Positions 9,014 through 17,616 of a stretch of 64,000 bases of DNA are shown in pieces. The notes under the pieces were generated by a model. It searched no databases. It was not told the DNA's origin and saw nothing but the letters and a program-made list of their open reading frames with translations. A program made the translations under genes and the position numbers. Source of the DNA: Flavobacteriaceae bacterium. Lineage in GTDB: Bacteria; Bacteroidota; Bacteroidia; Flavobacteriales; Flavobacteriaceae. Numbering within the stretch: the stretch's first letter is position 1; each line of letters begins with the position of its first letter. Where the stretch lies: NCBI GenBank assembly GCA_003443635.1, contig CP031964.1, positions 1,520,321 through 1,584,320 on the forward strand. The letters are read 5' to 3'.

Positions 9014-9481
9014 TTACTTTTTGTAATTAACTTTTACGACCTCTACTTTACCATTATTATTTTTAATATCAACAAACACATTCATTTCATTATCATTTAT
9101 TTTTTCAAAAGTCATTCCTTCAAAAACGACTTTGTCTTTAGTGATTTCTTTAAGTGGAAAATCAACGGTTTCATCTTTTGTTTCCCAACCTTTTAAATCA
9201 TTATTAAAATGTTTAAGTTGAAGTATCAAAGTATTATTCACTTCTCGGATGATTTCAATTTCATAAAAAACAACTTTACTGTTATTAATTAATTTAAAAG
9301 TTGCCATCATTGAACCTCCAGAAGGTTCACTCCAAATTTCTTCAACAATACCACCAAATGCTTTACCTTTCCAATTACCAGAAATCCAAGCAATGTTTTC
9401 TAATTTTGGCTCTAATTGTTTATCTGATTGTGCTTGACACGATATGGTTATAATTAATACTATTAAAACTAAATTTTTCAT
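9014..9481 (-). CDS. DUF6265-like lipocalin-type lipoprotein
   Basis: A 155-residue exported protein. The N-terminus MKNLVLIVLIITISCQAQ has a lipobox-like Cys at position 15, suggesting a lipoprotein. The mature part carries the pattern of the DUF6265 beta-barrel-like family: LENIAWISGNWKGKAFGGIVEEIWSEPSGGSMMATFKL, then EIEIIREVNNTLILQLKHF. Biochemical function is unknown; a ligand-binding barrel is inferred from the predicted all-beta fold. About 180 bp without genes separates it from the upstream propeller protein; I see no convincing site there. Confidence 0.7.
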   Translation of the reverse strand: MKNLVLIVLIITISCQAQSDKQLEPKLENIAWISGNWKGKAFGGIVEEIWSEPSGGSMMATFKLINNSKVVFYEIEIIREVNNTLILQLKHFNNDLKGWETKDETVDFPLKEITKDKVVFEGMTFEKINDNEMNVFVDIKNNNGKVEVVKVNYKK

Positions 9482-9661
9482 GTTACCCTATATTTTAAGT
9501 TCATATCCTCCTTGATTTATGATTAATTCATTTAATCATTACCTTTTAAACTCTTATTATATTTAAGACGTTTGTAAAATTGAATTAAGGGACAATATTT
9601 TTTAATTTTAAATGAGTTATCTTTTCAATTAAAGTGATTTATTGAATAGTTTAAATTATTA

Positions 9662-10870
9662 TTAATATATAAAAGTTACTTTTTGTATTAAACCATTTTC
9701 AATCTCATAAACAGCAACAGCACTACGATACTTTCCGTTAGCAAGAATATACTCCTCATCAATAACTTTATTACTAATCGTAATTCTGTTTTTAATTTCG
9801 CAATGTAGATCAGGCGTATTTTTAAAATAAGATATAAAACGTTCTCTCATTTTATCTTTATTTTCAAAACGTACTTTTTCTGGAAAAAAATAAATTTTCA
9901 CATCATCACTATAAGTGGACATAAAAGCTTCTAAATCTCTTGAATTATATGCTTCTACTTGACGTTGTACTAATTCTTCAGGGGTTTCAGATTTTCCATT
10001 CTCAGCAACTAAAGATAACTTATTAGATTTGGTGTTTACTGCTAATCGAGAAATATTTTTGATATCAAATCCTTTGATTGAAACTACTTCCACCCATTTA
10101 CTATCTTGTTTTGGATTGAATTTATAGATAATATCTCCTTTTCCCATTAAAATAGTTCCGTTAGGTGTCCAACACATATCATCTGCACCTTCAACAGTAT
10201 TAACTATTAATTTTGTTTCTTTTGTTTTTGGATTTAACGAACGAATTTCCCATTTGTCGTTAGTTTTACTCACATAACTAACCAAATCGGTTCCAGGAAT
10301 ATTATGTAATGAACGCCCTATTTTAGGCTGGATTGTTTCATGCTCTCCAGTTTTTATATTTGAAATGGTAAGTGATAAACCTTCTCCGTCTAAGACTGAT
10401 GATATTAAAGTACTTTTATTATACCAAACTTGATAGCCAATCACAATATCATCAATTAAAACACTCTCTTTTCCGTTTTTTAAGCTATAACGGTTAAGTG
10501 TTTGTGTACCATCTTTATCTAATTGAATTGCTGTAACAGCATTACTATTTGGGATTTTTAAAGGTGAGTATTCACTACCATCTGATGTATTAACCCAAGA
10601 TTTGTTCCCATTTAAAATTGAATATTTTAAAATATCTGTCTGCCCATTTCTTGTTGATGCGAACAGAATTGTATTATTATCTAAAAATGAAGGTTGATTA
10701 TCATAACCTTCATTACTCGAAATATTTACCTTATTTGAAATTGAAATGATTCCATTATTTTCGTTCAAATCAAAAAGAAATACATCTGTATTAGGCTGTG
10801 CAAAAGAAAATGTACTTGTTAATAGTAGAAAGAAAAATAAAAGAATAGAGGTAAGATTAAAACGTTTCAT
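9662..10870 (-). CDS. Exported beta-propeller protein fused to a SnoaL/NTF2-like domain
   Basis: A 402-residue protein with a signal peptide (residues 1-24, ending TFSFAQ). Residues about 30-285 hold TolB/WD40-like propeller repeats (FLDNNTILFASTRNGQTDILKY, TDLVSYVSKTNDKWEIRSLNP, DDMCWTPNGTILMGKGDIIYKF). Residues about 295-402 form a SnoaL-like/NTF2 domain (ELVQRQVEAYNSRDLEAFMSTYSDDVKIYFFPEKVRF ... VAVYEIENGLIQKVTFIY). Each domain is common; the combination on one exported chain is less so. No catalytic residues can be assigned. It is divergent from the DUF2911 gene, sharing a 165-bp upstream region. Confidence 0.7.
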   Translation of the reverse strand: MKRFNLTSILLFFFLLLTSTFSFAQPNTDVFLFDLNENNGIISISNKVNISSNEGYDNQPSFLDNNTILFASTRNGQTDILKYSILNGNKSWVNTSDGSEYSPLKIPNSNAVTAIQLDKDGTQTLNRYSLKNGKESVLIDDIVIGYQVWYNKSTLISSVLDGEGLSLTISNIKTGEHETIQPKIGRSLHNIPGTDLVSYVSKTNDKWEIRSLNPKTKETKLIVNTVEGADDMCWTPNGTILMGKGDIIYKFNPKQDSKWVEVVSIKGFDIKNISRLAVNTKSNKLSLVAENGKSETPEELVQRQVEAYNSRDLEAFMSTYSDDVKIYFFPEKVRFENKDKMRERFISYFKNTPDLHCEIKNRITISNKVIDEEYILANGKYRSAVAVYEIENGLIQKVTFIY

Positions 10871-11001
10871 AATTAGGTAATTATTGATAAAAAAATAGAT
10901 GAACTGCTAAGGTATTTATTTTGTTTCTTTTATAATGAGTTTCTAATGGTATTTATCAACTCAATTTTCTAAGTAATCTCAAATTTTCACGACTTAATGC
11001 T

Positions 11002-11009
11002 TAGTTTTG
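11002..11009 (+). promoter_or_regulatory. Probable -7 promoter element (TAGTTTTG)
   Basis: TAGTTTTG matches the Bacteroidota TAnnTTTG -7 element, 27 bp before the DUF2911 start codon. No clear TTTG -33 element is present at the expected 19-bp spacing, so this rests on the -7 motif alone. Confidence 0.35.
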
Positions 11010-11035
11010 CAATCTAAATAAGCATATATAATAAA

Positions 11036-11890
11036 ATGAAAAAAATTATTCTTTTAGTAACACTATTTATAAGTCAAATAGGATTATCTCAAATTACTAA
11101 AGCAAGTTTAAGTCCTCAAACTAAAATTGAACAAAATGTAGGTTTAGCGAAAATTACTTTAGAATATGGACGCCCCGGAGCAAAAGACAGATCAATTTTT
11201 GGAGCATTAATACCATACGGGAAAGTATGGCGTACAGGTGCCAACTCTTCTACTAAACTAACTATTGATAAAGATGTGACATTTAGTGGGGAAAAAATCC
11301 CAGCTGGAAAATATGGATTATATTCTATTCCAGGCGAGAGTGAATGGACTATTATTATTCACAAAAACGAAAAACTTTGGGGAGCTGGCAATTATAATAA
11401 AGCTAATGATTTGCTTCGTTTTAAAGTACCAGTAATTAATTTAAAAGATTATCAAGAAACATTAAGTATTAATTTTGAGAATTTTAATGCTAATGGGGCT
11501 GATTTAATTATTCAATGGGAAAACTCTAAAGTGGTGATACCAGTTTTTGTAGATTCTGACGCTCTAGTTTTTAAACAAATTGAGGATAAATTAATTAATG
11601 CTACTGGAGAGATCAACGCACAAACTTATTTTGATGCAGCTTCATTTTATTATGAGAAAAATAAAGATTTACAATTAGCTGCCCAATGGTTTGATAAAGC
11701 AATTTCATTAAGACCAAATGCATTTTGGTTTAAATATTATCGCGCTGAGCTAGCTTATGTTTTAGAGGATAATGAAACTGCCAAAACTCATGTGCTTAAA
11801 GCTCTTGAAGATGCTAAAGCTAGTGCCTCTGGTGATTATGGCTATATTGCTAAATGCGATTTATTAATTAAAAAACTAGGTATTAAATAA
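11036..11890 (+). CDS. DUF2911-domain exported protein with TPR-like C-terminus
   Basis: A 284-residue exported protein: signal peptide (residues 1-18, ending IGLSQI), then a DUF2911 domain recognisable by ASLSPQTKIEQNVGLAKITLEYGRPGAKDRSIFG, VWRTGANSSTKLTI and IPAGKYGLYSIPGESEWTIIIHK. The C-terminal third (about 195-280) is helical with TPR-like periodicity (AASFYYEKNKDLQLAAQWFDKAISLRPNAFWFKYYRAELAYVL). The family is widespread in Bacteroidota and of unknown function. It is monocistronic, with a probable promoter at 11002 and a terminator at 11932. Confidence 0.85.
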   Translation: MKKIILLVTLFISQIGLSQITKASLSPQTKIEQNVGLAKITLEYGRPGAKDRSIFGALIPYGKVWRTGANSSTKLTIDKDVTFSGEKIPAGKYGLYSIPGESEWTIIIHKNEKLWGAGNYNKANDLLRFKVPVINLKDYQETLSINFENFNANGADLIIQWENSKVVIPVFVDSDALVFKQIEDKLINATGEINAQTYFDAASFYYEKNKDLQLAAQWFDKAISLRPNAFWFKYYRAELAYVLEDNETAKTHVLKALEDAKASASGDYGYIAKCDLLIKKLGIK

Positions 11891-11931
11891 TATTTTAAAC
11901 CTATGATAACTAGTTAAAAATATCTTTTTAC

Positions 11932-11966
11932 AGGCCTGTTAGATTAACTAATAGGTCTTTTTTTTG
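11932..11966 (+). terminator. Intrinsic terminator after DUF2911 gene
   Basis: An 11-bp stem with G-T wobbles (AGGCCTGTTAG at 11932-11942 against CTAATAGGTCT at 11948-11958) is followed by a T run. It overlaps the 3' end of the convergent decarboxylase gene. Confidence 0.65.
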
Positions 11967-13395
11967 TTTTTAAGATAACCGCTTTTTCTTTTATTTTTGA
12001 AAGCAACTCTTTAAAATGATCTCCTGTTGTAAAAGGATTCATGATAGTAGTTCTTAAATACGTGATATCATTTAATTTAGTTTGTAAAATATAGAATTCA
12101 CATTCTTTTAGTAGCTCTTGACGAATAGTTTGATTTATATCATCAAGTTGATTATTTGTTAACTCTTGATCGTAATATCTAAAACACACAATATTAGACA
12201 TAGGTTGTATTGCAATTTCAAAATTAACATCTTCATTTAATATTCCGGCAAATACTTCACCCAAATGATATAGTGTAGTTACAAAATCATCAAAAATAGT
12301 AATTCCATAATGTTTTATAGCTGCATACCAATGTATGGACATCATATGTTTAGTACATTCAAAAGTACGTTTAGCTAAATTATACCATTCTTTTTCGTTA
12401 GAAAGCTCTAATAAGTAATCTGCTTTCTGACTAAATGTTTGATAAGAGTGGTTTTCGTCTTTAAATAACAGAGCTGTTGTTAACGCTGGCATCATTAACA
12501 TTTTATGTCCATCTATAACTACAGAATCAGCATATTCGATTCCTTTTAGAATATGCTTGTAAGTTTTTGAAAAAATCGCAGCTCCTCCGTGAGCTCCATC
12601 TACATGAAACCAGATATTTTTTGATTTACAAAAAGCAGCTAAAGCTTCTAAATTATCATACACTCCTGTTGCTGTTGAAGGTGCACTACCTACCAAAGCA
12701 AAAATTTCTATTCCATTTGATTTTGCATCGTTATAATAATACTCTAATGCATCAATTTGTATAGCGAAATTAGAATCTGTAGGAACTTTAATTAAACCTA
12801 ATTCCCCTAATCCCATAATTCCAACAGCCCTTTCTATGCAATAATGAGCTTGGTCAGAAACCATAACTCCTAATTTTCTAGTATTACCTTCTTTCCATAT
12901 ATCTTCTGTAACTTTAGCTTTTCTAGCACTTAACATTGCGGTTAAGTTAGCTAATGTACCACCAGCAGTTAAAAAGCCTGAAGCAGTATTAGAGAATCCA
13001 ATTTTTTTACAAAGTAAATCGGTAATAATACGCTCTATAGAAGTGCCAGCAACTCCCATTTCGAAAATACCCATACCATTATTTAATACGCTCATGGTTA
13101 ACCCTGTAAGCCCAGTAATTGGAAGTGTAGGGTTAATTTGATGACCGATATATTTTGGATGATGAAGATGAATGGAATGCTGAATTAAATTATCAAAAAA
13201 ATCTTCAGATCTACCTCCCTCTAAATACTGTTTCCAATATTCCAACTCATCTTCGGGGGCATTCCAATAATTAGATTTTGGTGCTGTTCCATTAAGGTTA
13301 TCACTTAAGTGTTTAGTTAATTTATCGATAAGCTCGTGACCTTGAGCTCTAAATGTTTCTGGATTATAAGCGTCTCGTAATAAGTCTAATTTCAT
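11944..13395 (-). CDS. PLP-dependent group II decarboxylase
   Basis: A 483-residue cytosolic pyridoxal-phosphate enzyme of the aromatic/glutamate/diaminobutyrate decarboxylase fold. Visible signatures: HHPKYIGHQINPTLPITGL (residues 79-96), GFLTAGGTLANLTAML (140-155), the cofactor-contacting HVDGAHGG (264-271) and the Schiff-base Lys298 in DSVVIDGHKMLMMP. It would remove the alpha-carboxyl of an amino acid. The DPH-type aromatic motif of true AADCs is replaced by DGHK, as in the diaminobutyrate and glutamate-like branch, so the substrate cannot be named. No siderophore or polyamine genes lie nearby to help. It stands alone, convergent with DUF2911. Confidence 0.85.
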   Translation of the reverse strand: MKLDLLRDAYNPETFRAQGHELIDKLTKHLSDNLNGTAPKSNYWNAPEDELEYWKQYLEGGRSEDFFDNLIQHSIHLHHPKYIGHQINPTLPITGLTGLTMSVLNNGMGIFEMGVAGTSIERIITDLLCKKIGFSNTASGFLTAGGTLANLTAMLSARKAKVTEDIWKEGNTRKLGVMVSDQAHYCIERAVGIMGLGELGLIKVPTDSNFAIQIDALEYYYNDAKSNGIEIFALVGSAPSTATGVYDNLEALAAFCKSKNIWFHVDGAHGGAAIFSKTYKHILKGIEYADSVVIDGHKMLMMPALTTALLFKDENHSYQTFSQKADYLLELSNEKEWYNLAKRTFECTKHMMSIHWYAAIKHYGITIFDDFVTTLYHLGEVFAGILNEDVNFEIAIQPMSNIVCFRYYDQELTNNQLDDINQTIRQELLKECEFYILQTKLNDITYLRTTIMNPFTTGDHFKELLSKIKEKAVILKTKKRPIS

Positions 13396-13474
13396 TGAAA
13401 AAATAATTAATGCAAAATTAGAGTAATTGGAGATATCTTCAATAACTATTCTGTAAAATAGTTTTTTAATTAGC

Positions 13475-14347
13475 TCAATCTTTTACATATTCTTCAAATC
13501 TTTTTTTATTAAAATCAATAGAAGTATCTGCTAGAAAATCAAGAATGGATAAATGTCCGGCACCTATAAGTAAAAAGATACGATCTTTTCCAGGGTTATT
13601 AATTTGTAATAGATTATGAAAAATCCTTAAATTTCTATTATACCACCACATCGCATTGTCTGGGCCAAAATAATCATTTCCTTCACCCATTTTAAAATTG
13701 CCAATTAAGTAGTGTCCATGCATAATTTTTATTGTTTTAGGGGCGTTCATATGAAGGAAGCTATCTATTAAAGGAATTTCTGTCTTCATTTTATCACCAA
13801 TAGCATACATTTTTGTGAAAGTTTGATGGATTTGTAACTCGCGTTGCAATAAAGATTGATCTGCTTTTTGACGATAATAAGTTTCTTTTTTAGAATATTC
13901 TTCACTAATAATATCATTATTCCGTTTGGCAGGTGCATCTACAGCATATACTTTTTTGTGTCCCAGTAATTTTGCTACTCGAAATCCTATTTGGTAAACT
14001 TCATTTCGTCTTAATTCAAAATTACCTACTAAGTATTCATTGTATAGCGAATCAAGTCGTTTTTGTCTGTTTTTTCGCCATTCAACTGCAATTTTCGTAG
14101 GTGCATATGTTTTAATCGCGTCAATGATTTTCATTAATTCTTTTTGTCTTAGGTCCGACATAATGTCGACCTCATATTCAGGTTTATATTCATCCAGGCC
14201 TGGATTATTAAAATGGAATGACCCTAAAATCATTAAATCTGAAAATTGAATATCCTTAAAATGATTATCAATATCAAATCGATTGTTTTGAGCTATACTG
14301 GTTTGAACGACTATAACTAAAATTAAATGCTTGAATATATTTTTCAT
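13475..14347 (-). CDS. DUF5694-family exported protein (TraB/ChaN-like)
   Basis: A 290-residue protein with a signal peptide (residues 1-19, ending TSIAQN). The body matches the DUF5694 family: DLMILGSFHFNNPGLDEYKPE, IIDAIKTYAPTKIAVEWRK, AKLLGHKKVYAVDAPA and near the end RIFLLIGAGHLSILDFLADT. The pattern (an early G-S-F-H, E-W-R in a TKIAVE strand, and a late GAGH-L) resembles the TraB/ChaN/erythromycin-esterase-like fold, but no enzymatic activity is established. A single gene; the 209 bp upstream is shared with the divergent LytS-type kinase. Confidence 0.7.
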   Translation of the reverse strand: MKNIFKHLILVIVVQTSIAQNNRFDIDNHFKDIQFSDLMILGSFHFNNPGLDEYKPEYEVDIMSDLRQKELMKIIDAIKTYAPTKIAVEWRKNRQKRLDSLYNEYLVGNFELRRNEVYQIGFRVAKLLGHKKVYAVDAPAKRNNDIISEEYSKKETYYRQKADQSLLQRELQIHQTFTKMYAIGDKMKTEIPLIDSFLHMNAPKTIKIMHGHYLIGNFKMGEGNDYFGPDNAMWWYNRNLRIFHNLLQINNPGKDRIFLLIGAGHLSILDFLADTSIDFNKKRFEEYVKD

Positions 14348-14556
14348 GGGTATAAAATTTAAAATTATTATGTCAAAAGTACCTAGCGATTTCTTGCCTT
14401 AAAGTTTTATTATACCAAGAACACCTTTTGCTAAATCAAACCATGAAAAAAATAGGACTACTAATTTAATCTTGTATTTTTAGTATTATATATAAACAAA
14501 CTCTTATTTCGTCCTAAAAAAAAATGGACTTAGCTTGTAATAGGTATTTTTGAAGT

Positions 14557-15603
14557 ATGGAATTAAAAAAAACATGGAAATATCATCTTTTGTTAGCAAT
14601 AATCATAGAAATTATGGCGTATTTTAGTGATTATGTTTATGGTGGTAGAGAACGATTTATAGGAAATTTCGAATCTGGCCAAGTACTACTTCGAATTACA
14701 TTTTTAATTACTTTTTTTAGTACATATTTTATAAATTATTCAATCGTTTGTCCAAGAACATTATCTAAAAAGAAAGTTGGACATTTTCTAATCATTATAT
14801 TAGTAATGCCATTTGTATTTGCAGGTATTCGCTACTTTCTAGAAGAAATTTTAGTGTATAACCTCTTTGGGTTTCACAATTACCATGAATCAAAACGCGT
14901 GTTTTGGTATTATGTGTTTGATAATTCATATTTTACTATTAAAGCATTGTTATTTAGTACATCAATGTACTTGCTCTTTATGTATATTAGGAATTTAAAT
15001 AGAATTCATCAATTAGAACTCGAAAATAAAAAAGCAGAATTAAGTTTTTTGAAAACCAAATTAGAACCTCACTTTTTATTTAATACACTTAATACATTTT
15101 ATACAGAACTTATAGACGCGCAACCAAAAACGGCAAAGAGTATTCATAAACTTTCTGATTTATTAAGATACGTTACTTATGAAACAAATAAAGAACATAT
15201 GCCGCTAACAGAAGAGTTGAAGTTTATAGAAGATTACCTCTATTTTTATAAAAAACGCTATGAATCTAATTTATTTTTAAACTACACAGTAAAAGGTAAT
15301 GTGACTAATCAGCAAATTCCTCCTCTAATTTTAATTCATTTTTTAGAAAATATCTTTAAACACGGGGTTTATAATCATAAGGAAACTCCGGCAACATTAA
15401 AAATTAATATTGGGAATGAACATTTAACAATTGAAACTAAGAATAAAATATCCAAGGGGCAGAATTATAGTGATAAAGGCATTGGAAGAGATAATTTAAT
15501 TAAACGACTTGACCTATTATTCGAGGATACTTATGAGTTTAGATATAATGAGAATGAAAGCTATTTTGAAACATATTTAAAGTTTCCATTAACCAATAAC
15601 TAA
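14557..15603 (+). CDS. LytS-type sensor histidine kinase
   Basis: A 348-residue membrane kinase of the His_kinase (LytS/YehU) group. Four hydrophobic segments occupy about residues 10-145 (LLLAIIIEIMAYF, ITFLITFFSTYFINY, FLIIILVMPFVFAGIRYF, LLFSTSMYLLFMYI). A short coiled coil follows (LELENKKAELSFLKTK) and then the phosphoacceptor His172 in KLEPHFLFNTLNTFY. The ATP-binding half shows PPLILIHFLENIFKHGV and KGIGRDNLIKRL. It has no extracellular sensor domain, so it probably senses through its membrane part. The cognate response regulator follows 3 bp later, and a small membrane protein after that. Confidence 0.9.
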   Translation: MELKKTWKYHLLLAIIIEIMAYFSDYVYGGRERFIGNFESGQVLLRITFLITFFSTYFINYSIVCPRTLSKKKVGHFLIIILVMPFVFAGIRYFLEEILVYNLFGFHNYHESKRVFWYYVFDNSYFTIKALLFSTSMYLLFMYIRNLNRIHQLELENKKAELSFLKTKLEPHFLFNTLNTFYTELIDAQPKTAKSIHKLSDLLRYVTYETNKEHMPLTEELKFIEDYLYFYKKRYESNLFLNYTVKGNVTNQQIPPLILIHFLENIFKHGVYNHKETPATLKINIGNEHLTIETKNKISKGQNYSDKGIGRDNLIKRLDLLFEDTYEFRYNENESYFETYLKFPLTNN

Positions 15604-15606
15604 TCT

Positions 15607-16311
15607 ATGAAACACCTAAAATGTTTAATAGTAGACGACGAACCACCAGCAATTCGATTACTTGAAAAGTATATTGAAAAGATACATTTTTTAGAATGTG
15701 TAAGCACTAGTACAAACTCTTTAGAAGCATTAGCGATTATTGAAAAAAGAGATATCGATCTCGTGTTTTTAGATATCCAGATGCCAGATTTGACTGGAAT
15801 ACAACTTTCAAAAATTATTGATGAAAAAACTAAAATTATTTTTACCACTGCATATCCACAGTTTGCCATAGAAAGTTATGAACTTAATGCTGTAGATTAT
15901 CTTTTAAAGCCTTTTGATTTTGAACGTTTTTATCAAGCTATATTAAAAGTTAAAAGTGAAAATAAAGTAAACCCTATAAAGCCAGATGAAGCGTTTATAT
16001 TTATTAAAACTGACGGCAAAAATAATTTTGAAAAGGTATATATAAAAGACATCTGTTATATTGAAGGCTTGAAGAATTATGTAGCGATTCATTTAACAAA
16101 TAAGCAAATTATTACTTATAATACCCTAAAGCATATTGAGACTTATTTACCATCAAGTGCATTTGTTAAAATCCATAAATCATTTATTATAGCCTTACAA
16201 CATATTGATAAAACCGATTCATTATCTGTGCAAATTAAAGATAAGTATTTACCTATTGGGAACACATATAAACAATTGTTTTTTGATGTGATTAAGAAAA
16301 ATAAACTTTAG
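15607..16311 (+). CDS. LytTR-family response regulator
   Basis: A 234-residue regulator: receiver domain (residues 1-120) with acidic D10-D11, phosphoacceptor Asp56 in VFLDIQMPD, the T-A switch (IIFTTAYPQFA) and Lys in LLKPFDF. The LytTR DNA-binding domain (about 135-234) shows ICYIEGLKNYVAIH, the usual core ending in FVKIHKSFIIAL and YLPIGNTYKQLFF. Partner of the kinase immediately upstream. LytTR regulators typically bind pairs of direct repeats; I could not identify such a pair in front of this operon. Confidence 0.92.
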   Translation: MKHLKCLIVDDEPPAIRLLEKYIEKIHFLECVSTSTNSLEALAIIEKRDIDLVFLDIQMPDLTGIQLSKIIDEKTKIIFTTAYPQFAIESYELNAVDYLLKPFDFERFYQAILKVKSENKVNPIKPDEAFIFIKTDGKNNFEKVYIKDICYIEGLKNYVAIHLTNKQIITYNTLKHIETYLPSSAFVKIHKSFIIALQHIDKTDSLSVQIKDKYLPIGNTYKQLFFDVIKKNKL

Positions 16312-16317
16312 AGCATT

Positions 16318-16911
16318 ATGAGCAAACTAAAAAAAGTACTAAAGAAAATCAACTATATTCAGTTAAGCTTAGATTTAATTATTGTATTTATAGGAGTTAC
16401 TTTAGCATTTGTGTTTACAAATTATAAAGAACAACAAAAAGAAGAAAAAGAAACGCAGCGTGTTATAGGATTATTAAAAGTAGGGATTGAGCGATATGAA
16501 GGACTATTTAAAGGTTTTATTCAAAGACATGATGTCTATAATGAAGAATTTAGAGAACGCTTAAATAATGGCTTTGTACAAAACTATCAGGGTATCACTT
16601 ATCCTTCTCCACAATATCCAACACATGTGATATCTCAGTTGTTATCTAACCAAAGAAATTTAAATACAGACGCATACGTGCTTTTAATTAGTTTTTCTAA
16701 CGGAATTAAAAGATTGATATATACTGAAGAGAAGTTAGTTGAAAACTCAGAAAAATACATTCAACTTCCTGAAAATACGGGAGCTGTATCTCCTATATAT
16801 TATATAGAACAAGAAAAATGGGCAAGACAATATTTACGTTATTTAGATATAAGAAAAAATATTTTACAAGAACTAGTGGCTATTATTAGTCAGTTAAAAA
16901 CACTTATTTAA
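16318..16911 (+). CDS. Small single-pass membrane protein of unknown function, LytTR operon
   Basis: A 197-residue protein with one transmembrane helix near the N-terminus (about 15-36, IQLSLDLIIVFIGVTLAFVFTNY), then a charged coiled-coil-like stretch (KEQQKEEKETQRVIGLLKVGIERYEG) and a mostly helical outer domain. I do not recognise a named family with certainty; the layout resembles the Flavobacteriia DUF6090-like proteins (VFIGVTLAF near the N-terminus). It begins 6 bp after the LytTR regulator stop, so it is very probably cotranscribed and may be an accessory or output of that two-component system. Convergent with the second LytTR gene (12 bp). Confidence 0.6.
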   Translation: MSKLKKVLKKINYIQLSLDLIIVFIGVTLAFVFTNYKEQQKEEKETQRVIGLLKVGIERYEGLFKGFIQRHDVYNEEFRERLNNGFVQNYQGITYPSPQYPTHVISQLLSNQRNLNTDAYVLLISFSNGIKRLIYTEEKLVENSEKYIQLPENTGAVSPIYYIEQEKWARQYLRYLDIRKNILQELVAIISQLKTLI

Positions 16912-16923
16912 GTGAGATTAATT

Positions 16924-17616
16924 TTATTTGAAGATAGTTTTAATAACACTTTTATAGGTTAAGCCTATAGGAATTTGACGATTATTTAAATGAATAATAT
17001 TACCTTCAATAGATTTTATTTTCTGTTTTGAAACAATAAAAGATTTGTGTATACGAATAAAATCAAAAGATAATGATCTCTCGAAATCTGAGATTTTCTG
17101 AAGCGTAACAATTATTTCATCTTCTAGATGCACTTTACAATAATTACCATAAGCTTCAATATATAGGATGTCATTTATATAAATTTGATGTAATTTTTTA
17201 TCACTTTTAATGAATAATTGTTCTTCATGTAAATCATTTTTTGAAGTACCTATTGATTTAGAACCTAGAAATTGAACTTTATTTATCGCTTTTAAAAAGC
17301 GTTCAAAATCAAAAGGCTTTAAAAGGTAATCTATAATATCAAATTCGTAACCTTCTAGGGCAAACTCTTTATATGCAGAAGTAACAATTACCTTAGGAGG
17401 GTTAGATAATGTTTTTAGCATTTCAAACCCTGAAAGCTTAGGCATATTAATATCTAAAAATAATAGATCTACTTGCTGTTTCTGTATCAACTGCATAGCT
17501 TCAAAAGCATTATAACAGTTACCTACTTTGTTTAATTGAGGTAAATTATTAGCATAGCCTTCGATAATACGATGGGCAATAGGTTCATCATCTACTATAA
17601 TGTAATTTATATTCAT
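16924..17616 (-). CDS. LytTR-family response regulator (second system)
   Basis: A 230-residue receiver plus LytTR regulator, homologous to the one at 15607. Phosphoacceptor Asp55 sits in LLFLDINMPK; the switch region is VIVTSAYKEFAL and the conserved Lys lies in LLKPFDFERF. The DNA-binding domain shows ILYIEAYGNYCKVH, FIRIHKSFIVS and RQIPIGLTYK. Its start codon overlaps the kinase stop by 4 bp (17613-17616), so the two are translationally coupled. Confidence 0.92.
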   Translation of the reverse strand: MNINYIIVDDEPIAHRIIEGYANNLPQLNKVGNCYNAFEAMQLIQKQQVDLLFLDINMPKLSGFEMLKTLSNPPKVIVTSAYKEFALEGYEFDIIDYLLKPFDFERFLKAINKVQFLGSKSIGTSKNDLHEEQLFIKSDKKLHQIYINDILYIEAYGNYCKVHLEDEIIVTLQKISDFERSLSFDFIRIHKSFIVSKQKIKSIEGNIIHLNNRQIPIGLTYKSVIKTIFK

